Below are positions 14,838-23,931 of a stretch of DNA of 64,000 nt, piece by piece. The DNA comes from Clostridiales bacterium (GTDB lineage: Bacteria; Bacillota; Clostridia; Peptostreptococcales; Anaerovoracaceae), in NCBI GenBank assembly GCA_015243575.1, contig CP042469.1:1054001-1118000 (forward strand), read 5' to 3'. The notes beneath the pieces are model-generated. The model worked only from the letters and a program-made list of their open reading frames with translations, was not told where the DNA came from and made no database searches. Made by a program: the position numbers and the translations under genes. The first letter of the stretch is position 1. The number at the start of each line of letters is the position of its first letter.

Positions 14838-17555
14838 ATGATTAGAAAAACCTTGTTTGTCAATGGAGTTGAGAGACATCTCATCGTGGACCCTGATGAA
14901 TCCCTGCTGAATGTTCTGAGAAATCAACTCTTTCTGATAGGAACAAAATCCGGGTGCGGAGGAGAAGGCGAATGTGGCGCCTGTACCGTAATCTGGGACG
15001 GCAAAGCCGTCAGATCCTGCAATTATAAGATGGAACGAATACCGGACGGCGCTCAGATCGTTACCATCGAAGGAGTAGGAACAAAAGAATGCCTTCATCC
15101 GCTTCAGCTGTCATGGATGATTCATGGTGGTGCTCAATGCGGGTTCTGTACCCCCGGCTTTATTGTTTCTGCAAAAGCGCTTCTTGACCAGAATCAGAAT
15201 CCCACCAGAGAAGAGGTGCGGGAATGGTTTCAGGTCAACCGCAACATCTGCAGGTGTACCGGCTACAAGCCGCTGGTGGACGCTGTCATGGATGCTGCCA
15301 GGCTTGTCCGCGGAGAAGTAACAAAAGAGGAGCTGTGGCCTAAGCTGAAGGATGGCGTGAGCCTGATGGGCTCCAGTATGCCCAGGCCCTCTGCACTGGC
15401 AAAGGTCACTGGAACCTGGGATTTCGGAGCGGATTCAGGACGGAAGCTTCCTGAGGGAGCCCTACATATCAAGCTCGTTCAAGCAAAGGTATCTCACGCA
15501 AACATCCTGAATATTGATACTTCTGAAGCAGAAAAGATGCCAGGGGTATATCAGGTAATCACATATAAAGATGTACCGGGAACCAACCGGATCAACGGTC
15601 TGGCTTTTCCCGCCAATAAGGGCAGCGGGAAAGAACGGCCCATTCTAAATGATAAGAAAATCTTCCAATTTGGAGATGCCCTTGCCATGGTACTGGCGTA
15701 TTCTCCTAAGATTGCAGAAGAAGCGGCTAAGAAAGTCAAGGTTGAGATTGAAGAACTGCCAGCCTATATGAATGCTTTGGATGCCATGGACGAGGATGCC
15801 ATTGAGATCCATCCCGGTACGCCGAACGTATACTTTGAAAACCACAACATAAAGGGAGAGGAAGTAGAACCTCTGTTCGAGGAGCTGCCTTTTGTCGTTG
15901 AGGATGATTTTTATGTGGGCAGGCAGCCGCATCTTCCTCTGGAGCCGGATGTAGGCTATGCTTACATCGATGAGGAAGGGAAGCTGGTTATCCACTCCAA
16001 AAGTATCGGGCTGCAGCTGCACGCGCTGATGGTAGCGGAAGGCATTGGTGTGCCGCTGGATCAGCTGGTCATCGTACAGAATAACGCCGGAGGAACCTTT
16101 GGCTACAAATTCAGCCCGACCATGGAAGGTCTTTTGGGTGTAGCTGCAATGGTGACGAAAAAACCTGTATTTTTAGAATTCAATATGTATCAGCAGATTA
16201 CCTACACAGGTAAGCGTTCCCCGTTCTTTATCAATGTGAAGATGGGTGCTGATGAGAACGGCAAGATTAAAGCAATGGCCTCAGATTGGACGGTAGATCA
16301 TGGTCCATACTGTGAATTCGGTGACCTTTTAACCATGCGGGCGCCCCAATTCATTGGAGCGGGCTACAATATTCCGAATATCCGGGGTAACGGCAGGACG
16401 GTTGCTACAAACCATGCTTGGGGCTCAGCGTTCCGGGGATACGGATCTCCCCAGAGTCTGTTTTCCTCGGAAGTTCTGGTGGATGAGCTTGCAGTGAAGG
16501 CTGGGATGGATCCGCTGGAGTTTCGCTATTTGAACGTGTATCGTCAAGGAGATACCACACCGACGGGGTGTGAACCCGACGTGATCGCATTCCCGCAAGC
16601 ATTGGAAAAACTGAGACCGATCTATAAAAAGGCGAAGGAAAGCGCTAAAGCAAAGAACGCCAGGGGCGGTGATTTGAAGTACGGTGTTGGAATTTCTTTA
16701 TTGGAATACGGCTGCGGACTGGATGGTGCTGATTCATCGGAAGCTTGGGCAGAGATCACTGAGAAAGGAATTTCCATCGGAAGCTGCTGGGAGGATCACG
16801 GACAGGGTGCAGACATGGGCTTTTTATCCGTTGCGCATGAGGGATTAAAGCCTCTGGGAATTAAGCCGGAGCAGATCAGGCTCGTTATGAATGACACGGA
16901 AAAAGCACCAAACAGCGGTCCTGCAGGCGGAAGCCGTTCTACAGTGATGACAGGAAATGCCACCCGTGTTGCCTGCGAAAATCTGGTTGCTGCTCTAAAA
17001 AAAGATGACGGAACTTACCGCAGCTATCAGGAAATGATCGATGAGGGACTTCCCACAAAATACATGGGAAGCTGGACTGCTCCCTGTACTGCATGCAGTG
17101 TGGAAACAGGGCAGGGGAATCCATTCCCAGTTTATATGTACGGTGTGCTGCTGGCGGAAGTTTCCGTGGATACGATTTCCGGTAAGGTCAAGATTGAAAA
17201 GCTAACACTGGTTTCCGATTGTGGCCCCATTCTGAATAAACTGGTTTTGGAAGGACAGCTGTGGGGCGGCCTCACACAAGGCATCGGCCTGGCGTTGTCG
17301 GAGGATTTTGAGGATCTGAACAAGCACACCACCTTGGTAAAATGCGGAATTCCGAGAATTATGGATGTACCGGACAACATGGAGATCATCCATCAGGAGA
17401 CACCGCGGCCTTACGGCCCATTTGGTCTTGCAGGTTCCGGAGAGATGCCGCTTTCAGCACCCCATGCAGCGATCGTGAACGCTATCTACAATGCATGCGG
17501 CGTACGAATCACAAAACTCCCTGCGAGACCGGAAAAAATACTGGCTGCACTGTAA
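14838..17555 (+). CDS. Molybdopterin-dependent aldehyde oxidoreductase (Mop / xanthine oxidase family)
   Basis: A 905-aa single-chain molybdenum hydroxylase, the size of Desulfovibrio gigas Mop. Domains in order: plant-type [2Fe-2S] (CGGEGECGACTV), helical [2Fe-2S] (CGFCTPGF then CRCTGYKPL), a/b hammerhead (about 185-310), and two molybdopterin-binding domains. These include NNAGGTFGYK, AWGSAFRGYGSPQS and GPAGGSRST. The catalytic Glu sits in GSGEMPLSAP as residue 869, the same number as in Mop. No FAD domain is present, so electrons must leave through the clusters to other proteins. It would oxidise an aldehyde or N-heterocycle; the substrate is unknown. Ribosome site AAAAGGAG. XdhC upstream and the NuoEFG-like genes downstream fit the role. 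Confidence 0.93.
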   Translation: MIRKTLFVNGVERHLIVDPDESLLNVLRNQLFLIGTKSGCGGEGECGACTVIWDGKAVRSCNYKMERIPDGAQIVTIEGVGTKECLHPLQLSWMIHGGAQCGFCTPGFIVSAKALLDQNQNPTREEVREWFQVNRNICRCTGYKPLVDAVMDAARLVRGEVTKEELWPKLKDGVSLMGSSMPRPSALAKVTGTWDFGADSGRKLPEGALHIKLVQAKVSHANILNIDTSEAEKMPGVYQVITYKDVPGTNRINGLAFPANKGSGKERPILNDKKIFQFGDALAMVLAYSPKIAEEAAKKVKVEIEELPAYMNALDAMDEDAIEIHPGTPNVYFENHNIKGEEVEPLFEELPFVVEDDFYVGRQPHLPLEPDVGYAYIDEEGKLVIHSKSIGLQLHALMVAEGIGVPLDQLVIVQNNAGGTFGYKFSPTMEGLLGVAAMVTKKPVFLEFNMYQQITYTGKRSPFFINVKMGADENGKIKAMASDWTVDHGPYCEFGDLLTMRAPQFIGAGYNIPNIRGNGRTVATNHAWGSAFRGYGSPQSLFSSEVLVDELAVKAGMDPLEFRYLNVYRQGDTTPTGCEPDVIAFPQALEKLRPIYKKAKESAKAKNARGGDLKYGVGISLLEYGCGLDGADSSEAWAEITEKGISIGSCWEDHGQGADMGFLSVAHEGLKPLGIKPEQIRLVMNDTEKAPNSGPAGGSRSTVMTGNATRVACENLVAALKKDDGTYRSYQEMIDEGLPTKYMGSWTAPCTACSVETGQGNPFPVYMYGVLLAEVSVDTISGKVKIEKLTLVSDCGPILNKLVLEGQLWGGLTQGIGLALSEDFEDLNKHTTLVKCGIPRIMDVPDNMEIIHQETPRPYGPFGLAGSGEMPLSAPHAAIVNAIYNACGVRITKLPARPEKILAAL

Positions 17556-17567
17556 GTATGTAAGCAC

Positions 17568-17645
17568 ATGGGCTGCCGGGCAAGGGAACATTCGTAGAAG
17601 GCTAATGCTTGAGGCTGGTCTTTTCCGAAGGGCACAGCAGCCCAT
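17568..17645 (+). other. Candidate structured RNA element closed by a perfect 9-bp stem
   Basis: ATGGGCTGC (17568-17576) and GCAGCCCAT (17637-17645) enclose 60 G-rich bases right after the aldehyde oxidoreductase stop. No known riboswitch consensus was recognised; features of the Moco and c-di-GMP classes were looked for and do not fit well. It may be a large terminator-like hairpin or an unrecognised leader of the 17745 gene. Confidence 0.4.
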
Positions 17646-17648
17646 ATT

Positions 17649-17685
17649 AATAAATTAACCATAATAGTATTATAGTTAATTTATT
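17649..17685. repeat. Near-perfect 37-base AT-rich palindrome
   Basis: Arms AATAAATTAAC and GTTAATTTATT (11 bp) plus ATAATA and TATTAT (6 bp), with one mismatch and a single central G. It lies 60 bases before the 17745 gene and immediately after the 17568-17645 element. It could be a regulator binding site or form a terminator-like hairpin. Confidence 0.6.
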
Positions 17686-17744
17686 TCGATTTAGAAAGAT
17701 GATACATAAATTGGATTATAGTAGCTTTTAAAGTAGGAGGTCCT

Positions 17745-20117
17745 ATGGAAACGAACCTTTTTGAAGCATGTGAAACCTGTCTGCAGGATGAACCTGCTGC
17801 AACAACTGCCAGGTGTCCGGTCCATGTGGACATAGCGCTGCTATGCAGTGAGCTGGAGAAGGGTGAATTCAAAAAGGCGTATAAAGTACTGGAAAAGAGA
17901 ATCCCCTTTGCGGGTATTATCGGAATGATCTGTGACCACCCTTGTGAGACAGTCTGCGTCAGAACCCAACTGGACCAAGCGGTACAAATCCATGATTTAG
18001 AGCGGGCGGCGGTGATGTATGGCAGAACTCCCTTAAAGAAAATCGCATCTGCTCCAAAAAAGAATGGAAAAATAGCTGTTGTCGGCGGCGGGATCAGTGG
18101 CATAACCGCCGCCTTCGAGCTGGATAAACGAGGCTTTCAGGTAACGATATTTGAGGCGGATCGAAGGCTGGGAGGACGAATCTGGGACTATGAGGGCAGC
18201 TTGATTTCAAAAGAACTGATCGAAGAAGAGCTCAAGCTCATCGGAAGAATCGGCGTCAGGGTAGTTTATAACAGCAGCATCGGAACTGGTGAGTTAAAAA
18301 AACTGGCACAGGAGTATGATGCCGTCTATCTTGGCACAGGACGATGGGAATCAGAGCTCTTCATCAATCAGGAAACCTTTCAGATCCTCGACTGGCCGAT
18401 CTTTGCCGGAGGCAGGCTTATCAATCAAGAAAAGTCTGCTGCTGGCAGAAGTAACGACTCCGTTATTGATTCGGTAAGTACTGCCAAGCGAGCGGCTCTT
18501 TCCATCGAACGATTTGTAAAAAAGATCTCGATGACCGCGTCCAGAGAAAGAGAGGGTTCTTATCAGACACCGCTTGTGTATGATATGGATGATGTGATCA
18601 CCGCTCAAGCAACGATGAAAACCGGTGAGACCTATACCGAAGAGGAAGCAATACAGGAAGCGGGACGTTGCTTGAAATGCCGCTGCGTGACCTGTCTGAA
18701 AGCGTGTAGTCATTTGCAGCACTTTAACGTCACACCCAAGAGCTACGGCAGGCAGATCCAAATCAATGAAAGCGTAATCATGGGAACCCGCTATGCAAAT
18801 CCGATGATCAACTCCTGTACCCTGTGCGGATTATGTAAGGAGCAGTGCCCCTTGGGCATTGGAATGAAGGAGCTGGTCAGGGAAACAAGAGAGAGCATGG
18901 TGGAAAAGAATAAGATGCCACCTTCTGCCCACGATTTTGCTTTAAGAGACATGGAATTCAGCAACAGCAGCCAGTTTTATCTGGTAAAGCCCCCGCCGTC
19001 AGAGACAACATATAAACAATTGAGCAGAATGGAAGCTGAGCAAGGCAATCCGAGCAATCAGGGAGTGACGATATCAGCCGAAAAAGTAAAATACTTGTTT
19101 TATCCCGGATGCCAGCTTTCCGCTTCCTGTCCAGACTATGTGGAAAAGTCCTATCGATATCTGCTTGAAAAGAAAACAGATGGTGTTGGCCTTATGTTGG
19201 GCTGCTGCGGCGCTCCTGCGGACTGGGCGGGAAGAAAGGATATGATGGCGGAGAGTACCCAAAGAATTCGCAGGGTATGGAGTGAATTGGGTGAGCCCAT
19301 CTTTATTCTGGCGTGCTCAAGCTGTATTGGAACGTTTGAACGGTATCTGCCGGAAATACCGTATTTTTCTTTGTGGGAGGTTCTAGAGCAGTTAGGTCTT
19401 CCGGAGGAGGCTGTAAGTGGAAAAGGCCGAAAATTAAATGTTCATGATTCCTGCAGTACGAGAAATAACCAGGCAGTGCATGAGTCGGTGCGAAAGCTTG
19501 CTTTTGATCTGGACTATGAGATAGAAGAACTCCATTATTCAAAGTCGAGAACCAAGTGCTGCGGCTATGGCGGGTTGGTATATTTTGCGAACAAGGAGCA
19601 AGCGGAACAATTTGCTGTAGAACGTATCCTGGAAAGTGGTAAGGACCTGCTGGTCTACTGTGCGATGTGCAAGGATCTTTTTATTGAAAAGGGAAAGCGA
19701 ACCTTTCATATCTTGGATCTGATATTCGGAAATGCCTCCGATGCGGATGCGCTGAGAACCATGCCCAATTTATCTGATCGTCATGAAAACAGAGCAGTAT
19801 TGAAGCGAAAACTACTGCGGGAGCTATGGGGAGAGAACGAAATGGAAGAATTGAAGCAGCCCAATGATTGGAATCTCCAGATTCCGCAGGAAATCTGGGA
19901 GCGCATGGAAAAGAGATTCATCCTTCTTGAGGATATCAAAAAGGTGATTGAACATGCAAAGGTCACTGGAGAGCGCTTCTTTAACCCCGAGGATGAGAGC
20001 TATCTTGCCAGCCATAGGATCAAATATGTAACCTATTGGGTCAGATTTGCCGAACAAGAGGATGGAATTCATGTCCTCAGCGTTTACAGTCATCGAATGG
20101 AGGTTATGAAGGAATAA
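17745..20117 (+). CDS. Mosaic flavin/iron-sulfur oxidoreductase: GltD-like N-terminus, FAD domain, 4Fe-4S dicluster, CCG domains
   Basis: A 790-aa multidomain electron-transfer protein. Residues 1-95 resemble the cysteine-rich head of glutamate synthase small subunit (CETC, CPVHVD, CDHPCETVC). At 110-260 is an incomplete FAD/NAD-binding domain with AVVGGGISG and GRRLGG-like turns. At 309-370 lies a ferredoxin dicluster (CLKCRCVTCLKAC and CTLCGLCKEQCP). At 450-690 are two cysteine-rich CCG-type repeats as in HdrB/GlpC (YPGCQ, GCCGAP; HDSC, KCCGYGG). A C-terminal 80-residue domain is unassigned. It is probably the pyridine-nucleotide oxidoreductase/dicluster protein that accompanies aldehyde oxidoreductases. 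Ribosome site TAGGAGG. A link to heterodisulfide-like chemistry is inferred. Confidence 0.85.
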   Translation: METNLFEACETCLQDEPAATTARCPVHVDIALLCSELEKGEFKKAYKVLEKRIPFAGIIGMICDHPCETVCVRTQLDQAVQIHDLERAAVMYGRTPLKKIASAPKKNGKIAVVGGGISGITAAFELDKRGFQVTIFEADRRLGGRIWDYEGSLISKELIEEELKLIGRIGVRVVYNSSIGTGELKKLAQEYDAVYLGTGRWESELFINQETFQILDWPIFAGGRLINQEKSAAGRSNDSVIDSVSTAKRAALSIERFVKKISMTASREREGSYQTPLVYDMDDVITAQATMKTGETYTEEEAIQEAGRCLKCRCVTCLKACSHLQHFNVTPKSYGRQIQINESVIMGTRYANPMINSCTLCGLCKEQCPLGIGMKELVRETRESMVEKNKMPPSAHDFALRDMEFSNSSQFYLVKPPPSETTYKQLSRMEAEQGNPSNQGVTISAEKVKYLFYPGCQLSASCPDYVEKSYRYLLEKKTDGVGLMLGCCGAPADWAGRKDMMAESTQRIRRVWSELGEPIFILACSSCIGTFERYLPEIPYFSLWEVLEQLGLPEEAVSGKGRKLNVHDSCSTRNNQAVHESVRKLAFDLDYEIEELHYSKSRTKCCGYGGLVYFANKEQAEQFAVERILESGKDLLVYCAMCKDLFIEKGKRTFHILDLIFGNASDADALRTMPNLSDRHENRAVLKRKLLRELWGENEMEELKQPNDWNLQIPQEIWERMEKRFILLEDIKKVIEHAKVTGERFFNPEDESYLASHRIKYVTYWVRFAEQEDGIHVLSVYSHRMEVMKE

Positions 20118-20243
20118 AATCAGGATCTGAGGATGAATAAGCAGAAGCTATAAAAAATATGCAAATACTATGAAAAGATAAGAATGGCAGTTAGGTGAAT
20201 CGAACGGCGCCCTTTCAAGACGCCGGTTTAAGGGGGCGGAACA

Positions 20244-20759
20244 ATGGAAAACGAACAAAGGATCAAGGAGATTATCATAAAATATCCTGCGGAGCGGCGT
20301 TTTTCTCTCGCAGTTATGCAGGACATCCAAAGAGCCTTTAATTACATACCGAAGGAAGCGATGATAGAACTATCAGAATACCTGAACGTCCCGTTCAGCC
20401 AGCTTTACAGTATGGCTACCTTTTATAAAGCATTGAGTTTGAATCCGAAAGGAAAATATGTCATCAAGGTCTGTGACGGAACAGCCTGTCATATCCGCTC
20501 TTCCATGGTCATCCTCTCTGAGCTCCAGAAGCTGCTGGGGATCGAGGCAGGGGAAATCACTGCGGATGGGCTTTTTTCTGTGGAAACCGTCAATTGCCTT
20601 GGTGCTTGCGCTCTTGCACCGGTGATGGTGGTCAACGGCGAATACCACGGCAAATTAACGCCGCAGGACTTATCCTACATTCTTGACGGTTATAGAGAAA
20701 ACTCTGAAGTTCCGAAGGATGATTTGAACCTCAACAGGGAGGGTGAAGCCAATGTATAA
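20244..20759 (+). CDS. NuoE-like [2Fe-2S] thioredoxin-fold subunit
   Basis: A 171-aa subunit of the NuoE/HndA/HymA family, part of NADH-linked oxidoreductases and electron-bifurcating complexes. An N-terminal helical bundle (about 1-75, [20 protein letters not shown]) is followed by a thioredoxin-like domain whose [2Fe-2S] ligands are CDGTAC and CLGAC. The ATG follows GGGGCGG. Its end overlaps the NuoF-like start by 8 bases. It belongs to the electron-transfer module of the aldehyde oxidoreductase cluster. Confidence 0.9.
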   Translation: MENEQRIKEIIIKYPAERRFSLAVMQDIQRAFNYIPKEAMIELSEYLNVPFSQLYSMATFYKALSLNPKGKYVIKVCDGTACHIRSSMVILSELQKLLGIEAGEITADGLFSVETVNCLGACALAPVMVVNGEYHGKLTPQDLSYILDGYRENSEVPKDDLNLNREGEANV

Positions 20760-22545
20760 CAAAACAGTTAAAGTGTGCTGCGGAACGGGTTGTTTGGCCA
20801 ATGGAAGCAATCAGGTACTGGGGGCCTTGCGGAAAGAAATTGAAGCGCAAAGACTCGATATCGAAGTCGTTCCCTATGTGAAAGCCACCGGCTGCAACGG
20901 ACTTTGTGAACGAGGACCCATTGTTAAAATTGAGCCGGATGATATTGCATACTATCATGTCAAGCCGGAGGATGTGGTAGAAATCGTAGAAAAAACCGTG
21001 ATAAAGGGAGAGGAGATACCGAGGCTGCTTTATCTTGATGTAGTATCAAAGCAGAGAATTCGCTCTCATAAGGATTCGGACTTTATTAAGAAACAGACGA
21101 AAATCGCGCTCCGTAACATTGGTGAGATTGATCCCAGCCAGATCCAGGACTATGTGGATGCCGGCGGCTACGCAGCTTTAAGGAAAGCTGTTTTTGAACT
21201 GTCACCAGAGGATATCATCAGCGAAATGAAAGCCTCTGGTCTGCGGGGAAGAGGCGGGGGAGGTTTCCCCACCGGAATCAAATGGGAGACCTGTTACAAA
21301 ATCAAAAGAGAGCCTAAATATATCATCTGCAACGGAGATGAAGGTGATCCTGGCGCATTCATGGATCGAAGTGTTATGGAGGGAGATCCTCATACGGTAC
21401 TGGAAGGCATGATTATCGCAGCTGTTGCGCTAGGTGTTCATCATGGATATATCTACATCCGGGATGAATACGGCTTGGCTTTGGAAAACATGCATAAGGC
21501 CATTGAGCAGGCTAAAGAGCATCATTTTCTCGGAGACAATATTTTAGGGAGCGAGCACAGCTTTGATCTTGAAATTGTCAGAGGCGGGGGTGCTTTTGTT
21601 TGCGGCGAGTCCTCTGCACTGATGGCATCCATCGAAGGCAGAGTCGGAGAACCACGGGCAAAATATATCCGCTCTGCTGAATACGGTCTTTGGGGACAGC
21701 CAACCGTCTTAAATAATGTGGAAACTTGGTCGAATATTCCGGTCATCATTCAGAATGGAAGCAGTTGGTTTAATGAGATTGGAAGCCCTCAGAATGCGGG
21801 AACAAAGGTATTCTCTCTTGTGGGAAAGGTAAAAAATACCGGCCTTGTGGAAGTTCCTATGGGTATTACGCTGGAGGAGCTAATCTTTGGAATTGGTGGC
21901 GGAATCACAGGCGATAAGGAGTTTAAGGCTGTTCAGACAGGGGGACCGTCCGGAGGCTGTATTCCAAAGGAACTGCTCCACCTTGCGGTAGATTTTGACA
22001 CCCTGGAAGCTGCAGGCTCCATGATGGGTTCCGGCGGCATGATTGTCACCGATGAAAGAACCTGTATGGTGGAATTTGCCAGGTACTATGTCTCCTTTCT
22101 TGCTGAGGAATCCTGCGGAAAATGTGTATCCTGCAGGGAAGGAATCCGGCAGATGCTGAAAATTCTCACTGATATCTGTGAGGGAAAAGGTCAGCTGCAG
22201 GATCTGGACCTGCTTACGGAAATTGCTCACACAGTTGAGCAGGCATCTCTATGTGGGTTAGGGAAGACGGCACCTAACCCAGTGATGAGTACATTGAAGT
22301 ATTTTAAAGATGAATATCTGGAGCACATTACAGAGGGAAGATGCAGAGCGGGAGTATGTAAGCCACTGACGGAGTTTATGATTGATCAGGAGCTTTGCAT
22401 CGGCTGTGGACTTTGCAAGAAAGGCTGTGCTCCTGATGCGATACAAGGGAGCTTGAAACAGCCGCATGTGATCGATCAGGGAAAATGCATCAAGTGCGGC
22501 AACTGCATTGATCGCTGCAGGTTCAAAGCGGTAAGGGTGAGGTGA
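20752..22545 (+). CDS. NuoF-like NADH/FMN-binding subunit with extra ferredoxin domains
   Basis: A 597-aa NuoF/HndC-type flavoprotein that binds NAD(H) and FMN. The N-terminal thioredoxin-like [2Fe-2S] domain (1-110) has CCGTGC and CNGLC. The FMN/NAD core has [13 protein letters not shown] and [12 protein letters not shown]. An SLBB fold follows, then a [4Fe-4S] domain with [11 protein letters not shown]. At the C-terminus are two ferredoxin motifs ([11 protein letters not shown] and [11 protein letters not shown]). This layout is that of the bifurcating hydrogenase and formate dehydrogenase diaphorase subunits. The ATG at 20752 follows GGGAGGGTG; the upstream GTG overlaps that site. It would pass electrons to or from NAD(P). 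Confidence 0.93.
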   Translation: MYNKTVKVCCGTGCLANGSNQVLGALRKEIEAQRLDIEVVPYVKATGCNGLCERGPIVKIEPDDIAYYHVKPEDVVEIVEKTVIKGEEIPRLLYLDVVSKQRIRSHKDSDFIKKQTKIALRNIGEIDPSQIQDYVDAGGYAALRKAVFELSPEDIISEMKASGLRGRGGGGFPTGIKWETCYKIKREPKYIICNGDEGDPGAFMDRSVMEGDPHTVLEGMIIAAVALGVHHGYIYIRDEYGLALENMHKAIEQAKEHHFLGDNILGSEHSFDLEIVRGGGAFVCGESSALMASIEGRVGEPRAKYIRSAEYGLWGQPTVLNNVETWSNIPVIIQNGSSWFNEIGSPQNAGTKVFSLVGKVKNTGLVEVPMGITLEELIFGIGGGITGDKEFKAVQTGGPSGGCIPKELLHLAVDFDTLEAAGSMMGSGGMIVTDERTCMVEFARYYVSFLAEESCGKCVSCREGIRQMLKILTDICEGKGQLQDLDLLTEIAHTVEQASLCGLGKTAPNPVMSTLKYFKDEYLEHITEGRCRAGVCKPLTEFMIDQELCIGCGLCKKGCAPDAIQGSLKQPHVIDQGKCIKCGNCIDRCRFKAVRVR

Positions 22546-22550
22546 GATCG

Positions 22551-23312
22551 ATGGAAAAATTGAACGTAATCATAAACGGAAAGGAATGCAAGGCAGATAA
22601 AGGGGAATTTCTGCTGGATATTGCACAGAGAAATGGAATTGTCATTCCTCATCTATGTCATCATGAATCTCTCAGAGGCCAGGCAGCCTGCAGGTTATGT
22701 ATTGCAGAAGTCAGGGAAAACGGACGGAAGAAGATCGTAACCTCATGTATCTATCCTGTGATGAAGGATTTGGAAGCCGAGACAGAGACGGAAGAGATCA
22801 GGGAAATGAGAAAAGTCCTCATCGGATTGCTTGCAGCAGAAGTACCGGAAAACGCTGCAATCGCAAATCTAGCCGAGGAATACGGCAGCGGTGACGAAAT
22901 ACGCTTTACTAAGGATTATGGTAATCATTGCATTCTCTGCGGTCTATGCGTGAAAGCCTGCGCTGAACTTGGATGTAATGCCATTGCTACGGTGAACCGC
23001 GGAATTACGAAGAAGGTCTCCACACCTTATGACGAGCCTTCAACCGCTTGTATCGGCTGCGGCTCTTGTGCCTATGTCTGTCCAACAGAATGCATCAAGA
23101 TTGACGAACAGAGCGGAATAAGGACGATTTGGAACAAAGAATTTCAACTGATTCGGTGTAATTGCTGCGGTCGATATTTTATGACGAAGGCGGAACAGAA
23201 GTATCTCCGTCAGAAATGCGGTAACAGCCAAGGGGAACTGGAGATGCTCTGCAAGAATTGCAAGCAGGCAGAGATGGCGAAAAAAATCATTCAAATCGGA
23301 ATGGAGCTATGA
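22551..23312 (+). CDS. NuoG-like iron-sulfur subunit (N-terminal part only)
   Basis: A 253-aa protein equal to the N-terminal third of NuoG/HymC without the catalytic hydrogenase or molybdopterin part. A [2Fe-2S] domain (CHHESLRGQAACRLC) is followed by the His/Cys region and two [4Fe-4S] motifs (CILCGLCVKAC and CIGCGSCAYVC). A C-terminal cysteine-rich ribbon has CNCC and CKNC. With the NuoE- and NuoF-like genes it forms an NAD(P)-linked diaphorase; the absent catalytic domain suggests the aldehyde oxidoreductase supplies the electrons. The ATG at 22551 lies 5 bases after the previous stop, behind AGGTGA. Last gene of the block. Confidence 0.9.
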   Translation: MEKLNVIINGKECKADKGEFLLDIAQRNGIVIPHLCHHESLRGQAACRLCIAEVRENGRKKIVTSCIYPVMKDLEAETETEEIREMRKVLIGLLAAEVPENAAIANLAEEYGSGDEIRFTKDYGNHCILCGLCVKACAELGCNAIATVNRGITKKVSTPYDEPSTACIGCGSCAYVCPTECIKIDEQSGIRTIWNKEFQLIRCNCCGRYFMTKAEQKYLRQKCGNSQGELEMLCKNCKQAEMAKKIIQIGMEL

Positions 23313-23390
23313 GCAGCTATTTCTGACCTTATAGCTGCAATGGCAATCAAACAATTGAACTCTAAGAGGATATCGATCCAAACTGCAATA

Positions 23391-23431
23391 CAGGCAAGCT
23401 TACAGAAGATAGGCTTGCCTGTTTGTTATTC
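23391..23431 (+). terminator. Intrinsic terminator ending the aldehyde oxidoreductase block
   Basis: A perfect 9-bp stem, CAGGCAAGC (23391-23399) with GCTTGCCTG (23413-23421), is followed by TTTGTTATT. It also lies at the 3' end of the convergent acetyltransferase remnant. Confidence 0.82.
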
Positions 23432-23827
23432 CGTTAATTGAGCGAACCCAGTTTCCGTTAATTGATCTAGGCCTGCTTTCGATGTTAGCTTTTCAAGATG
23501 ATGAAATAACTTTTCATCGTCCCAGTTCCACCATTGAAGCTTTCGTAAAAGCTCGACTTTTTCATCGCTGAATCGCTTCTTTATAAATTTAGCTGGATTA
23601 CCACCATAAATCGTGTACGGTTCTATATCTCTTGTTACAGTAGAGTTAGCAGAAATAATGGAACCATCACCAACCTTAATTCCTGGCATGATGGTAACAT
23701 ATTGACCAATCCAAACATCATTGCCTATGACGGTGTTGCCCTTGAAAGGAAGCTGGTCTATTTCAGGCGTCACCTTTTCCCATCCACATCCAAAGATATT
23801 ACGATTATAGCACATATGATATATCAA
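23426..23827 (-). pseudogene. 5'-truncated Vat/CatB-type xenobiotic acetyltransferase remnant
   Basis: The 133-aa reading frame matches only the C-terminal two thirds of a left-handed beta-helix acetyltransferase (Vat/CatB; usual length about 210 aa). Landmarks are FGCGWEKVTPE, KGNTVIGNDVWIG, PYTIYGGNPAKFIKKRF and the tail EKVELLRKLQWWNW. The part carrying the catalytic His loop is missing, and upstream of about 23800 homology stops abruptly. The predicted first residues are AT-rich and unrelated, and no good ribosome site precedes them. It is therefore most likely inactive. The direction is opposite to the flanking genes. Confidence 0.8.
23429..23465. repeat. 13-base direct repeat with 24-base period
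   Basis: TTCCGTTAATTGA occurs at 23429-23441 and 23453-23465. It duplicates the last codons of the acetyltransferase remnant (QLTETGFA then QLTE), a small tandem duplication. Confidence 0.8.
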
Positions 23828-23880
23828 TATTCTTTTGACTGATATAAAACTACTGTTTTACTTTTGGCATAAAAAGCATA

Positions 23881-23909
23881 TTGACATTAAATGAATGATC
23901 GTTTATTAT
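23881..23909 (+). promoter_or_regulatory. Sigma-A promoter of the tetR gene at 23932
   Basis: TTGACA (23881-23886), 17 bases, TATTAT (23904-23909). The spacer coincides with the candidate operator at 23886-23906, so binding of the regulator would block RNA polymerase. Confidence 0.75.
23886..23906. promoter_or_regulatory. Candidate TetR operator, copy 1
   Basis: ATTAAATGA, 4 bases, TC, 2 bases, TTAT. The same pattern recurs at 24670-24690 ahead of lon, with 15 of 21 bases identical. It sits inside the promoter of the tetR gene. The pattern loosely recalls TGAATGA-type operators of fatty-acid TetR repressors, which is only a suggestion. Confidence 0.45.
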
Positions 23910-23931
23910 ATATTTATTTAGAGGTGTTAAC

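Noticed and set aside
17568-17645. Moco or c-di-GMP riboswitch
   Set aside because: A few bases recall each class, but the conserved cores are missing.
17711-17725. A possible -24/-12 element before the mosaic flavoprotein gene
   Set aside because: The GG and GC are 9 bases apart, not 10, and spacing is strict for sigma-54.
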